Under the pieces are notes generated by a model, which saw nothing but the letters and a program-made list of their open reading frames with translations, made no database searches and was not told where the DNA came from. From Hufsiella arboris (GTDB lineage Bacteria > Bacteroidota > Bacteroidia > Sphingobacteriales > Sphingobacteriaceae), in assembly GCF_009834875.1 (NCBI RefSeq), contig NZ_WVHT01000008.1, positions 1-64,000 of the forward strand: 64,000 bases of DNA, in the 5' to 3' direction. The position numbers and the translations under genes are program-made. Of the stretch, positions 8,629 to 16,882 are shown piece by piece (position 1 is the first letter of the stretch; the number at the start of each line of letters is the position of its first letter).

Positions 8629-8709
8629 GCTGCAAGCCGAACTGCCAACAACACCATCAAGAGTCGTTATAAGGATGCTGTATTACACTTCTTAAAATAT
8701 AAAAAGACC

Positions 8710-8788
8710 AATATTTCCTAATTCGGAATATATTGGGAAATATTATATTGATATAATTTCCTAATTTTGCTATTATTAGGAAATATTA
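8710..8788 (+). promoter_or_regulatory. Paired operator-like inverted repeats upstream of fic
   Basis: Two successive inverted repeats share one half-site. The first is AATATTTCCTAAT (8710-8722) with ATTGGGAAATATT (8732-8744), one mismatch. The second is AATTTCCTAAT (8755-8765) with ATTAGGAAATATT (8775-8787). The gene starts at 8825, so this is the right place for a repressor site. The C-terminal winged-helix region of the Fic protein itself is the obvious candidate binder (inference). Confidence 0.55.
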
Positions 8789-8824
8789 GCACAGAATATT
8801 GCTTACGCCTTGTAGTTTAAGTCA

Positions 8825-10162
8825 ATGAAAAAATTAGAATTCGCTCCGGAATGGTATAAACAAGATCTCTTTGAAGAGGTGATGCAAATAAGATTTGATG
8901 AACAGGTTGAGAGCTTAGTGAATAAGCTAAATGAGAATTATTATTATTGGGATAAAGTAAAATATTATAAAACAGAAATAGTAAAAACGCCTGAACTATT
9001 ATGGGCTGCAGTAAAACTTAGCAGGGTAGTTAATGCGAAAAAAGTAGGATTTGGGTCCCATAAATTTAGCTATAACTTAACCAATAACATCCAAAGAGGC
9101 TTACATGAATTTGATTTAAATATTGGCGGTAATCTTGGAGCTAAAAGTATCATACCTGAAGACGATAAAAGAAGGTATCTGGTAAGTTCGATAATGGAAG
9201 AAGCGATTGCGTCAAGTCAGATTGAGGGCGCAGTTACAACACGTAAGCAGGCCAAAGAAATGCTACGTAAAAACATCAAGCCTAAAACGAAGTCCGAGCA
9301 AATGATTGTGAACAATTATAATACAATCAATCATATTGTCAATATTCAGGGCGAGCCTTTAACCAAAGATAAGCTCCTTACAATTCATAAGTTGATTGTA
9401 AATCAAACGATGGATGACGCCGGTGATGAAGGAGTATACCGGGACAATAATGATATTAATGTAATCGACAGCCTGGATGGCGAGATTGTCCACATTCCAC
9501 CTAAATACACGGAAGTTCCTGAATTGATCGACGCATTAATAACTTTTTTTAATGATCAGGATGAAAATGAATTTATACACCCCATCATTAAAGGCTGCAT
9601 TATTCACTTTATGATCGGGTATATCCACCCTTTTACCGATGGAAATGGAAGAACAGCGCGAACTTTATTCTACTGGTATCTATTAAAAAAGGGTTATTGG
9701 CTGACCGAATACCTATCTATTTCAAGGCTTATAATGAAAAGTAAAAATCAGTATGCTCAGGCCTACTTATACACGGAGACTGACGGCAATGATTTAACCT
9801 ACTTTATCAATTACAATCTGAAAACCATGCAGCTGGCGTACAGTAGCTTGAAAGATTATATTGAAAGAAAAATAAGTGAAAAAAAACAGATCATAAATTT
9901 TCAGAAAATCGACGGTGTAAACGAAAGGCAGGCTATTATTATGAAATGGATTTATGAGGAACCAAATCTTTTATTCAGTGTGAAGGAGATCGAAAACCGA
10001 ATGATTGTTTCTAATCAAACTGCAAGAACTGACTTGGAAGGATTGGTTAATAAGGGGTTTCTTCAAATGATAAGCTTGAACAAAAAAACAAAGGGTTTTT
10101 GCAGGGCTGATGAGTTTGAAAACCTGGTAAGTAAAGAATTGCCTGCAAGAGCTATGATTTAG
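8825..10162 (+). CDS. Fic-family (AMPylase) protein, class II, with C-terminal HTH
   Basis: Fic proteins usually transfer AMP from ATP to target hydroxyls. The 445-aa protein has the complete active-site motif HPFTDGNGRTAR (268-279, catalytic His268) and the N-terminal auto-inhibitory motif SSQIEG (Glu134), which marks class II Fic proteins. The last roughly 80 residues look like a winged helix (SVKEIENRMIVSNQTARTDLEGLV). It is AT-rich and flanked by direct copies of a dispersed repeat, suggesting a mobile or recently inserted cassette. Target unknown; the intact motifs suggest activity. Confidence 0.92.
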   Translation: MKKLEFAPEWYKQDLFEEVMQIRFDEQVESLVNKLNENYYYWDKVKYYKTEIVKTPELLWAAVKLSRVVNAKKVGFGSHKFSYNLTNNIQRGLHEFDLNIGGNLGAKSIIPEDDKRRYLVSSIMEEAIASSQIEGAVTTRKQAKEMLRKNIKPKTKSEQMIVNNYNTINHIVNIQGEPLTKDKLLTIHKLIVNQTMDDAGDEGVYRDNNDINVIDSLDGEIVHIPPKYTEVPELIDALITFFNDQDENEFIHPIIKGCIIHFMIGYIHPFTDGNGRTARTLFYWYLLKKGYWLTEYLSISRLIMKSKNQYAQAYLYTETDGNDLTYFINYNLKTMQLAYSSLKDYIERKISEKKQIINFQKIDGVNERQAIIMKWIYEEPNLLFSVKEIENRMIVSNQTARTDLEGLVNKGFLQMISLNKKTKGFCRADEFENLVSKELPARAMI

Positions 10163-10201
10163 TACTCGTTATAAAAGTAATTTAACATACCTTCTATTTA
10201 A

Positions 10202-10368
10202 ACAGGAAATATAGGAAAAGGAAGAATCTTCGCGTTTATTGGCGTTTGCGAAATAATCTGTAGAAACAGCTTTTATAGTGTTGCAAATACGAGTATAATT
10301 TGGAGTCGAAAGACTCCTTTTTATTTATCATTCGAAGTGACGCTGCGCTGAACACTTCGAACAGCGGG
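10202..10368. repeat. Dispersed repeat, copy right of the Fic gene
   Basis: Contains GGAAGAATCTTCGCGTTTAT, CAAATACGAGTATAATTTGG and the hairpins GGAGTC-gaaa-GACTCC (10302-10317) and TTCGAAGTG/CACTTCGAA (10331-10361), matching 8443-8628 with small differences and lacking its first roughly 20 bases. Confidence 0.75.
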
Positions 10369-10436
10369 GTTGGTATAAATTAGTTTTTGGTTTTTGAATT
10401 TTATGTTGTTGAAAGATGCGGCAGATTCTTTAATTG

Positions 10437-11213
10437 CTACGCAACTTGAGTCAGTTCAAAATGCCTTTTGTGAAATTGATCTAACAATATCCCGTAAATA
10501 GGAGTTATCAAGTCCTTGATTTCTTGATTACATTTCAGCATCGCTTCTTTATATTCGCTTACTTTAATATCGGTTTTCCGCTTAGATACAATTTTTAATT
10601 TATCAATTTTAGGATTTGTTGAAGTTTGTATAAGCAAATGATACAACTCAATTTCTCTCAAGTCTTGATACGTAATTTTTTTACTATGAGCTATACTGTT
10701 TCTCTCATCTCTAAATTGATCGACGAATGCCGAAAGTTTAAATAACGATTCATGTAATAACGGCACTTTTTCTATTTCGGCGGAATGTAATGCTTTTTTA
10801 TTTTTCTTATTCTTTAACATGAAATGTGGTTTGCAACAAAAATTAGCCAAGCCAATTTGTAATACATGATTTACTAAAATCAATAGGCGGTCAATCACTC
10901 CAGTGACTCTTAATAAATGACCTTCAATATGATATATTATATATTCAAATCTTGATATATTATTTTTTTTTAAGGTGTTTGTGTTTCTAAAATTAGCTAA
11001 GAGATACCCTGAAGTATTTAGTTGTTTTATAAGATCTTCTAACTCAGCTGACGCTAAGAAACAGTCAAGTAAATACTTTTCTTGTTTTAACAACGGTCGG
11101 TTCGGCGTAAAACCATGTATTGCCTTAGAGCTTGTATCAACTTTTTTAATCATGTCACTGACCATAATTGCTAGCTGTTGTAGAAAATCGGTTAATTGAA
11201 GAACCTCTGACAT
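10437..11213 (-). CDS. HEPN-like protein (RN-x3-H motif)
   Basis: The 258-aa helical cytoplasmic protein has no signal peptide. Near residues 167-180 it carries RDERNSIAHSK, in which RNSIAH is the R-N-x3-H signature of HEPN ribonuclease-type domains. Basic and Leu-rich helices surround it. Similar proteins occur in defence and toxin-antitoxin settings, but no antitoxin is adjacent. AT-rich compared with the core genes. The call rests on the motif and the predicted helical character only. Confidence 0.55.
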   Translation of the reverse strand: MSEVLQLTDFLQQLAIMVSDMIKKVDTSSKAIHGFTPNRPLLKQEKYLLDCFLASAELEDLIKQLNTSGYLLANFRNTNTLKKNNISRFEYIIYHIEGHLLRVTGVIDRLLILVNHVLQIGLANFCCKPHFMLKNKKNKKALHSAEIEKVPLLHESLFKLSAFVDQFRDERNSIAHSKKITYQDLREIELYHLLIQTSTNPKIDKLKIVSKRKTDIKVSEYKEAMLKCNQEIKDLITPIYGILLDQFHKRHFELTQVA

Positions 11214-11635
11214 ATTTTTGACTAATTATACCATCGTGTTACATTAGTGAATTGGTCGTCGAAGCTAAATTTAAAGAAAAACAACGATAAATTAATTCAA
11301 TATTAATGATTAAGCAGAAAATAGCGTCCCGTGCAATTTTTTAGCAAACGTTAATACATGACTTGAAATTTTATTTGGTTACTCGATACCTGCTCAAGGT
11401 CCCAATCCTGGCCTCAAGTTTCAATTTGCCGGCCTGAGCTAAGACTAACTTAGCCCATTCACTAGAAGAAAGGTTACAACTTTCATAACTCTGTCATCAA
11501 GTACAAAATATCAAATCGTCAAAAGCTCCATTTCATTGGCTTAGTTTTTTTAGATGAAGTTGTAAACTTTAATTATATACGGCATTAAGCTAACCTTTAC
11601 ACTATCGCACTTAAGCTTAAGGCCAGACTAAGATT
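11214..11635. other. Intergenic, nothing recognised
   Basis: About 420 bp of AT-rich sequence between two minus-strand HEPN-like genes. No ORF, tRNA or repeat copy is visible. Confidence 0.5.
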
Positions 11636-12298
11636 TCAATTTATTCTCGCAATAAATTCAGAAACGCCGGAGTACATTACTTCAACCTGCCCTTTTGAAT
11701 ATTCATCATATTTTCCATGAGCGGCACTATTTCGAAGGCCTAGCCATCCTGTTATATTCTTTTTGTCAATGGTGCTATAGACCGATGCCTTTGCTAATTC
11801 GTCGTTTAAAAGATTTGCTTTCTTAGATTCGATTTTACCTTGTTTATTTACTTCATATAATATTGAATTTTTGTTGCATAATTGCCTCATATGTTCTTCC
11901 AATACCGCTCCAATCATTACAGCTGCAGCGTCCTTATAATTTTCGGATAAAAAATATTCAGACATTTCAAGAAAGTCGGAGAAAATTTCCGCTGATATTA
12001 GCTGCTTGTAAGTCTCAAGCCAACCGTTAACTAATTCATATTTTAGGTTTTCAAGAATGGCGATACCAGCTTTTATATGAAGAAATTGGGAATGACTTTC
12101 ATGTTTTGAAAATTCTTTATAGTAAATGTGCTCTTTACCAACAACTGAAATTAAAGTAGAATAGGTCAACGAACTAAATTGAGAATAAAGACCAAACCTC
12201 ACTGCATCACTAATATTTGATTTACTCAAGTTTTTATATATTTCAGTACCTTTTTCAATTGTAAAATTGATTCGCTCGATAATTCTAGAGTTATTCAT
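11636..12298 (-). CDS. HEPN-like protein (RN-x3-H motif), second copy
   Basis: The start is put at the ATG at 12298 (MNNSRIIERINF), giving 220 aa; an upstream TTG at 12349 is less likely. The middle (DFLEMSEYFLSENYKDAAAVM, an alanine-rich helix with AVLEEHMRQLC) looks like the helical HEPN/DUF4145-type fold. The C-terminus has LGLRNSAAHGKYDEY with RNSAAH at about 189-194, the R-N-x3-H signature. Not similar by eye to the other HEPN-like protein beyond the motif. RNase activity is inference. Confidence 0.55.
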   Translation of the reverse strand: MNNSRIIERINFTIEKGTEIYKNLSKSNISDAVRFGLYSQFSSLTYSTLISVVGKEHIYYKEFSKHESHSQFLHIKAGIAILENLKYELVNGWLETYKQLISAEIFSDFLEMSEYFLSENYKDAAAVMIGAVLEEHMRQLCNKNSILYEVNKQGKIESKKANLLNDELAKASVYSTIDKKNITGWLGLRNSAAHGKYDEYSKGQVEVMYSGVSEFIARIN

Positions 12299-13137
12299 TA
12301 AGTGATTTAAATTATAATAGTAATGCACCCTTGGACATACTTTTTTCAAACGCGTACATCAAAGGAACGGCTTAGTGGCATTTAATATAGTAAGTGTGTC
12401 TTAATTCAAGCGATTTAATTACAGATTCGCTCACCACTATACAAAAGTCGATAATAAAATAGAGTTTCTCTCTTAGGGTCGAGAGACTCATTTTATTAAT
12501 GATTATTCCACTTCTAACGGCAATGGAAGTTTTGCCGGTAAACAGCCTTTGTTTTTGGATTAAATATGTGATAGGAATATACGAGCTGCAAGCTCGCATC
12601 AGCAAGGGGGGTGAGTTGGGATCACCCGTCTGACGGCTCAGGCAGCTTGCAGATAGCCGTCTGACGGGGTGACGTTCTGAAAAAGTTTACACGTTTTTCA
12701 ATAATATTGATATGAGTTTACAGATTCAATACCCGCAATAGCAACCAGTAGATACAACTACCTTACTAATTGTCATTTTGAAGTGCAGTAGGTTGTGTAG
12801 GAGGAGAAGGAAGAATCTCCGCGTTTATTGGCAGTTATGGAAGTTTTGGTAAGCCAGCTTGAATATTAAACGAAAAGATACGAGCTGCAAGCTCGCACCA
12901 GCAAGGGCTTTTTTCTCAAATGGTTCATATACTAATACTTGTAAACTTTAAAAAATTCACTGAATCAGCACACATTGTACACAAGATGTAACTCAGCCGC
13001 TTTACCACTGCTAAACAATTTATCTTAGGTACTTAGTAATAAGCCATATGTTACAGTGATTGGCTTGTTGAAATAAAGTTCAATAAAACATTTAATCACT
13101 TCATTAAATTTTATTTACCATACTTGACAAACAGACA
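12299..13137. other. Intergenic, repeat-rich
   Basis: No gene is seen. Contents: a partial hairpin repeat (about 12476-12510), hairpin CGAGCT-gca-AGCTCG at about 12578-12592, and the right copy of the long repeat (12639-12907). The final 230 bp before the NYN gene is AT-rich and probably holds its promoter, which I cannot define. Confidence 0.5.
12639..12907. repeat. Long dispersed intergenic repeat, right copy
   Basis: Same sequence family and orientation as 1-275: shared GCAGCTTGCAGAT, GTGACGTTCTGAAAAAGT, GGAAGAATCTCCGCG and CGAGCTGCAAGCTCGCACC. A shorter third piece (CGAGCTGCAAGCTCGCAT and CCGTCTGACGG) lies directly upstream at about 12575-12637. Confidence 0.7.
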
Positions 13138-13647
13138 ATGAGAATTTCAGTATTTGTTGACGGAGCAAATTTCTTCTTCATGCAAAAGCAAAAACTTCAA
13201 TGGTTTGCTGACCCTAAGAAATTACTTGATTTTATCGGTACAAAAGGGGAGATCAATGAGGCCTTTTACTACATTGGGCAAGACGCACCGCCTGAAGCTA
13301 AGCAACAAGCATTTCTTGATGCGTTACCTACAATGGGTTATTCGCTTGTCTCTAAGCAAATTAAAACAATCTATGACACTAGAACTGGAGCTACAAAACG
13401 GAAGGCAAATTTAGACATTGAAATAGTACTTGATATGTTTAACACGATTGATCATTACGATATGGCTGTGTTGGTAAGTGGAGATGGTGACTTTGAACGA
13501 GCTCTAACGCTATTGCGAGCAAGAGGGAAACAATTATTGGTTGTAGCGACAGAAGGATTTATTGCGAGAGAACTTAGAAATGTAGCAGGCCGACATTACC
13601 TTGATATGCAAAGCATTAAGGTCGATATTGAAAAAACACGTTATTAA
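13138..13647 (+). CDS. NYN-domain (LabA/DUF88-like) putative ribonuclease
   Basis: The 169-aa protein is a single NYN (PIN-like) domain. It begins with FVDGANFFF (Asp8), has NLDIEIVLDM (Asp93, Asp99) and VLVSGDGDFERAL (Asp116, Asp118), then GKQLLVVATEGFIARELRNVA. These acidic residues form the metal site of PIN/NYN nucleases. LabA/DUF88 members act on RNA, and several occur in defence clusters. It stands alone between divergent HEPN-like and membrane-protein genes. Confidence 0.88.
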   Translation: MRISVFVDGANFFFMQKQKLQWFADPKKLLDFIGTKGEINEAFYYIGQDAPPEAKQQAFLDALPTMGYSLVSKQIKTIYDTRTGATKRKANLDIEIVLDMFNTIDHYDMAVLVSGDGDFERALTLLRARGKQLLVVATEGFIARELRNVAGRHYLDMQSIKVDIEKTRY

Positions 13648-13927
13648 TTTAGCGTGTATATACTTATTCTTGCAATATCCTTGATCTGTGTTTGCTCTTA
13701 AGGAAACAAATTTTTTTCTTTTATACTAGGCCGTCGATTAATTAGGAACAAAACCAACTTTGCTGTCAAACCCGTTTAAGAACAATAAGCTAAATAACTC
13801 AAGTAAATCGAAATGTCTGAAAATGGAAATTTTAGAAAGGTAATTGTCGGTTTAGGTCGAGCTTCATGTTTACTCTATACTAGCCAGCCGAGAAGCTAAA
13901 AGTAAGCTAAAATCAGAATCAAATCCA

Positions 13928-15370
13928 TCACTCAGTTTGCCGTATCAAATTGTTCCTTACTAGTACTTTATAAAGCCGTTCAATTATTATATCTTCACGG
14001 CCACTATCACCAGGATGGGGGTGACTAAAGTCACCTGCAGCAAAACTGTTAAAACTTAGCGCATATTCTTCATCGAGGCTATAATCAAATAAGGGTTCTA
14101 TTATTTCAGCCGGGAGCTCAGCAATACAGGTGTCTTCTATTTCTTTTCTAATAGGTTCTTTCAGATCATGCATATAGTAAATAGCCAACAAGTGATAATG
14201 GATCATTCGGCACAAAAAGTCCATACTAATCACATTTACCTTCAGTCCTTTTATTAATTCGTTAATGCACAGTCGCATGCACAATGGAAAAAAACCAACA
14301 TAACTGCTATTAGAAACATAGCTTTTATCTTTGTTGAACGATCTGATCCATTGTTCTGTCACATCAAATATTTTTCCTATTAAGAAGTGATAATTTGTTG
14401 GGTATTCGGAAGCTTGAATAGAGGAATAATTATAGCTGTCTATTCCTTCTATACACTTTTCCAACATGTTTGAAAAAATGCTCTGCATATTTCCATAGTG
14501 GTTAGCCACAGTGTCCATATCGACTTTCTGTGCTATTGATTCTTGATATAGCAACTGAATAAAAAGAATGTGAAGGTACAACGGGAAGTGAAGTTCAAGA
14601 TCATCGATAATCTGATCTGTTTGTTGATTATAAAGGCTTTGAAATCCTTTTATTTTTTCATTTTGTAAATGAACGAGATACCAATCTTTGATAATTTTTA
14701 AACCACCGATCTGAATAAGCATTGCTGGCTTTTCATGCAGCAATTTCCATAACAGAACATTGTCCTCATTAACTAAGTATGAATCATTATTAGACCTTAA
14801 TTCTTTATAGAAAATAGAATTATTATTGTTGATTAAATGCTTGAAAAATATTGCAAAGGAAGCATTGTCAATAATACCAAGATACTCTATATAAAAATAT
14901 GGATCATTTGTATTGGACTCGATAAAGACAGGATCAAAGATTATAGTTTTATAACTATCAAAATATTCTTTATCACTTGCCCTTAGTTCGTATTTATTAA
15001 ATAGATTAAAAAAGCGGTCAAAGTTTCGCCTCATAATCTTTCTGTAGAGGTTTATCAGTTCTGTTTTGGGGAGTTGGTTTGGTATTTTATACAACTTCCA
15101 TCCGAAATAACTAAAAAGAATAAGCAAAATAAGAAGTGCCCAATTGTTTGAATGGAAGCCACTTGCTATTCGAAAAGCATTTAATGCCCGAAAGTGTATC
15201 AATAAGGCATCATACTTTATAAGCACTAAAATGGTTAAAATTGTGAACAAAAGCAAAAATGGATCGTAGCTACCTAATTTCAACCTTATAACGGCCCGCT
15301 CGTCCGACGAGTATAATGCATAAACCGCTAAAACAAGACTGAATACAGTGAACCATTCGCTTACTCCCAT
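13928..15370 (-). CDS. Membrane protein of unknown function with large cytoplasmic region
   Basis: The 480-aa protein has three N-terminal hydrophobic segments (about 5-21, 36-54 and 75-93) and then nearly 390 residues of soluble, Tyr/Asn/Ile-rich sequence with no motif I recognise. The composition and AT bias match the rest of the 8.8-16.3 kb island. The neighbouring small membrane protein (15589-16182) is in the same orientation 218 bp upstream. A membrane-anchored effector is possible but not shown. Confidence 0.7.
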   Translation of the reverse strand: MGVSEWFTVFSLVLAVYALYSSDERAVIRLKLGSYDPFLLLFTILTILVLIKYDALLIHFRALNAFRIASGFHSNNWALLILLILFSYFGWKLYKIPNQLPKTELINLYRKIMRRNFDRFFNLFNKYELRASDKEYFDSYKTIIFDPVFIESNTNDPYFYIEYLGIIDNASFAIFFKHLINNNNSIFYKELRSNNDSYLVNEDNVLLWKLLHEKPAMLIQIGGLKIIKDWYLVHLQNEKIKGFQSLYNQQTDQIIDDLELHFPLYLHILFIQLLYQESIAQKVDMDTVANHYGNMQSIFSNMLEKCIEGIDSYNYSSIQASEYPTNYHFLIGKIFDVTEQWIRSFNKDKSYVSNSSYVGFFPLCMRLCINELIKGLKVNVISMDFLCRMIHYHLLAIYYMHDLKEPIRKEIEDTCIAELPAEIIEPLFDYSLDEEYALSFNSFAAGDFSHPHPGDSGREDIIIERLYKVLVRNNLIRQTE

Positions 15371-15588
15371 TATGTCGATTTAAATTATTTTGATATTAGT
15401 TCTTTTCGTAATGACTCACATTTTTTCGGTTAGTAAACGCTTGATCGCAAATGAACGGATCATCGTTACTGCTGCTTCGAAGATTCGCGTTGCCGAAATT
15501 TTAGCCCTCCATCCCGAGCGTACACGACGAGTTCAAAAGACAACTTATAATGCTTTTGAATTCCTTGCTATATTTAAACGGCCTATGA

Positions 15589-16182
15589 TTACTTGATTCG
15601 ACTATTTTCATCTTTGAATCGTTTTATCTCTAGAATTACTTGATTATCGGCCTCTGTAAAGTTTTTAAGTAAACAATTTAATGGATAACTGAATTTAGCT
15701 GAATAAAAAATTTCAAGTTTCTTTTCAAATAACATTTTTGTTGAATTAGATATCGTGGATATTGCAATCTTTTTCTTAACTAAATTAAATGATCTAATTA
15801 CTGATAACAATTTGTCGGTATCGCGATCAGAATTTAAGTAGTTTACAATATATTGCTCATCATTCTCGCCGATTATTTCAAAATAATTACACATGGCGAT
15901 ATAACCATGCATTATTTTTTCAGTTGACGGCATACCGACACGAGTCTCTTTAAGCACTATAGAATAGTTACTATAGTCTTGTTCCAATTGATTGATTAAC
16001 ATGAAAATTACATCAACATCATTTCGCTCTATTTGCAGTTGATCGGATTTATATTGTAGCCTTAACGTTTTAAAAATAATTATGCCGGTAACAACTGTAG
16101 CAGTAACTATTGACCAGTCGCCGACAGTTCCCCATACGTCAGAAGAAAATGGTCCAAAGTGATTAATGTCGGTTAAGTACAT
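15589..16182 (-). CDS. Small membrane protein of unknown function
   Basis: The 197-aa protein has one strong N-terminal membrane segment (about 21-41, SIVTATVVTGIIIFKTL) followed by a helical, probably coiled cytoplasmic part (YKSDQLQIERNDVDVIFMLI). This layout, with a single helix and then a polar helical domain, is common among small proteins of defence islands, but I do not recognise the family. Same strand as the 480-aa membrane protein. Confidence 0.65.
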   Translation of the reverse strand: MYLTDINHFGPFSSDVWGTVGDWSIVTATVVTGIIIFKTLRLQYKSDQLQIERNDVDVIFMLINQLEQDYSNYSIVLKETRVGMPSTEKIMHGYIAMCNYFEIIGENDEQYIVNYLNSDRDTDKLLSVIRSFNLVKKKIAISTISNSTKMLFEKKLEIFYSAKFSYPLNCLLKNFTEADNQVILEIKRFKDENSRIK

Positions 16183-16378
16183 GTCTCGATTTCTTTAGAA
16201 TACCTGTAATCTATTGTCTAGCCAATACACAAGTTTACTACATTTCGTTAGTTAAATTAACCTCTGAGATTTTAGTAATAAATTAAGTAGCAGATGATTT
16301 TAAATGGTGCCATAAACAATGTGTTCTGAAATCGGAAAGATTTTTAAGATAGAATTTTAAAATGCCTAGGCATCGGTT

Positions 16379-16756
16379 CTATTTTCTCAAAAGCTTTTCG
16401 AGGTATGTGATCTTATCCTTTTCCGCCTGCACCAATCGCTCATATAGCTCAATGACTTTATCTAAAGGATTAAATGTACAATGTTGACGGAAGTCACCGC
16501 TGCTGTGATCATGGAAATTATTGAAATAATTAAATACAGCTTCTTCACTAAAATTCTCGATAGCCTCAGTTGTTACTCCCAGCACACCCGCAATCTTCTT
16601 CAGCATATCTTCCTCAACAGTCTCACTTGCTTCAATCCTTGAGATAGTTTGCTGGCTGATCCCGAGTTCCGTTGCCAGGACGTCCTGTTTCATCCCCCGC
16701 AGTTCGCGAATGCGGCTGATCTTTCTTCCGATATGAGGTCTAGCTGTTGTTTCCAT
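16379..16756 (-). CDS. XRE-family transcriptional regulator
   Basis: The 125-aa protein has a helix-turn-helix at about 12-68 (RIRELRGMKQDVLATELGIS then QQTISRIEAS) and a C-terminal coiled region (ELYERLVQAEKDKITYLEKLL) likely to dimerise. It is transcribed divergently from the MNT/HEPN gene (127 bp between start codons). Similar regulators flank integrative elements in this phylum, which fits the change of base composition that begins here. Confidence 0.85.
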   Translation of the reverse strand: METTARPHIGRKISRIRELRGMKQDVLATELGISQQTISRIEASETVEEDMLKKIAGVLGVTTEAIENFSEEAVFNYFNNFHDHSSGDFRQHCTFNPLDKVIELYERLVQAEKDKITYLEKLLRK

Positions 16757-16882
16757 AGTTCAAATATATACGATTTAGCGTTGAGTAAAACAGTGATGAA
16801 GATAAGTAAAATACTTATGCTTTGAGTAGGGTACCGGGCTTTGCCTGGCAAACTTTGGGTGAACGAATTTAAAGTCCGGCTT

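Larger units (their letters stand above)
8260..8824. other. Intergenic with repeat and Fic-operator region
   Basis: No gene is seen. The stretch holds a dispersed repeat (8443-8628) and, just before the Fic gene, a set of paired inverted repeats (8710-8788), both listed separately. The segment 8290-8440 shows nothing recognisable. Confidence 0.5.

Noticed and set aside
8102-8672. Short overlapping frames of 64-117 aa on both strands after the TPR gene
   Set aside because: They cover the dispersed repeat copy and its hairpins; none has a plausible start or product.
15390-15596. 68-aa plus-strand frame between the two membrane protein genes
   Set aside because: Short, no motif, and placed in the upstream region of the minus-strand gene at 13928-15370.
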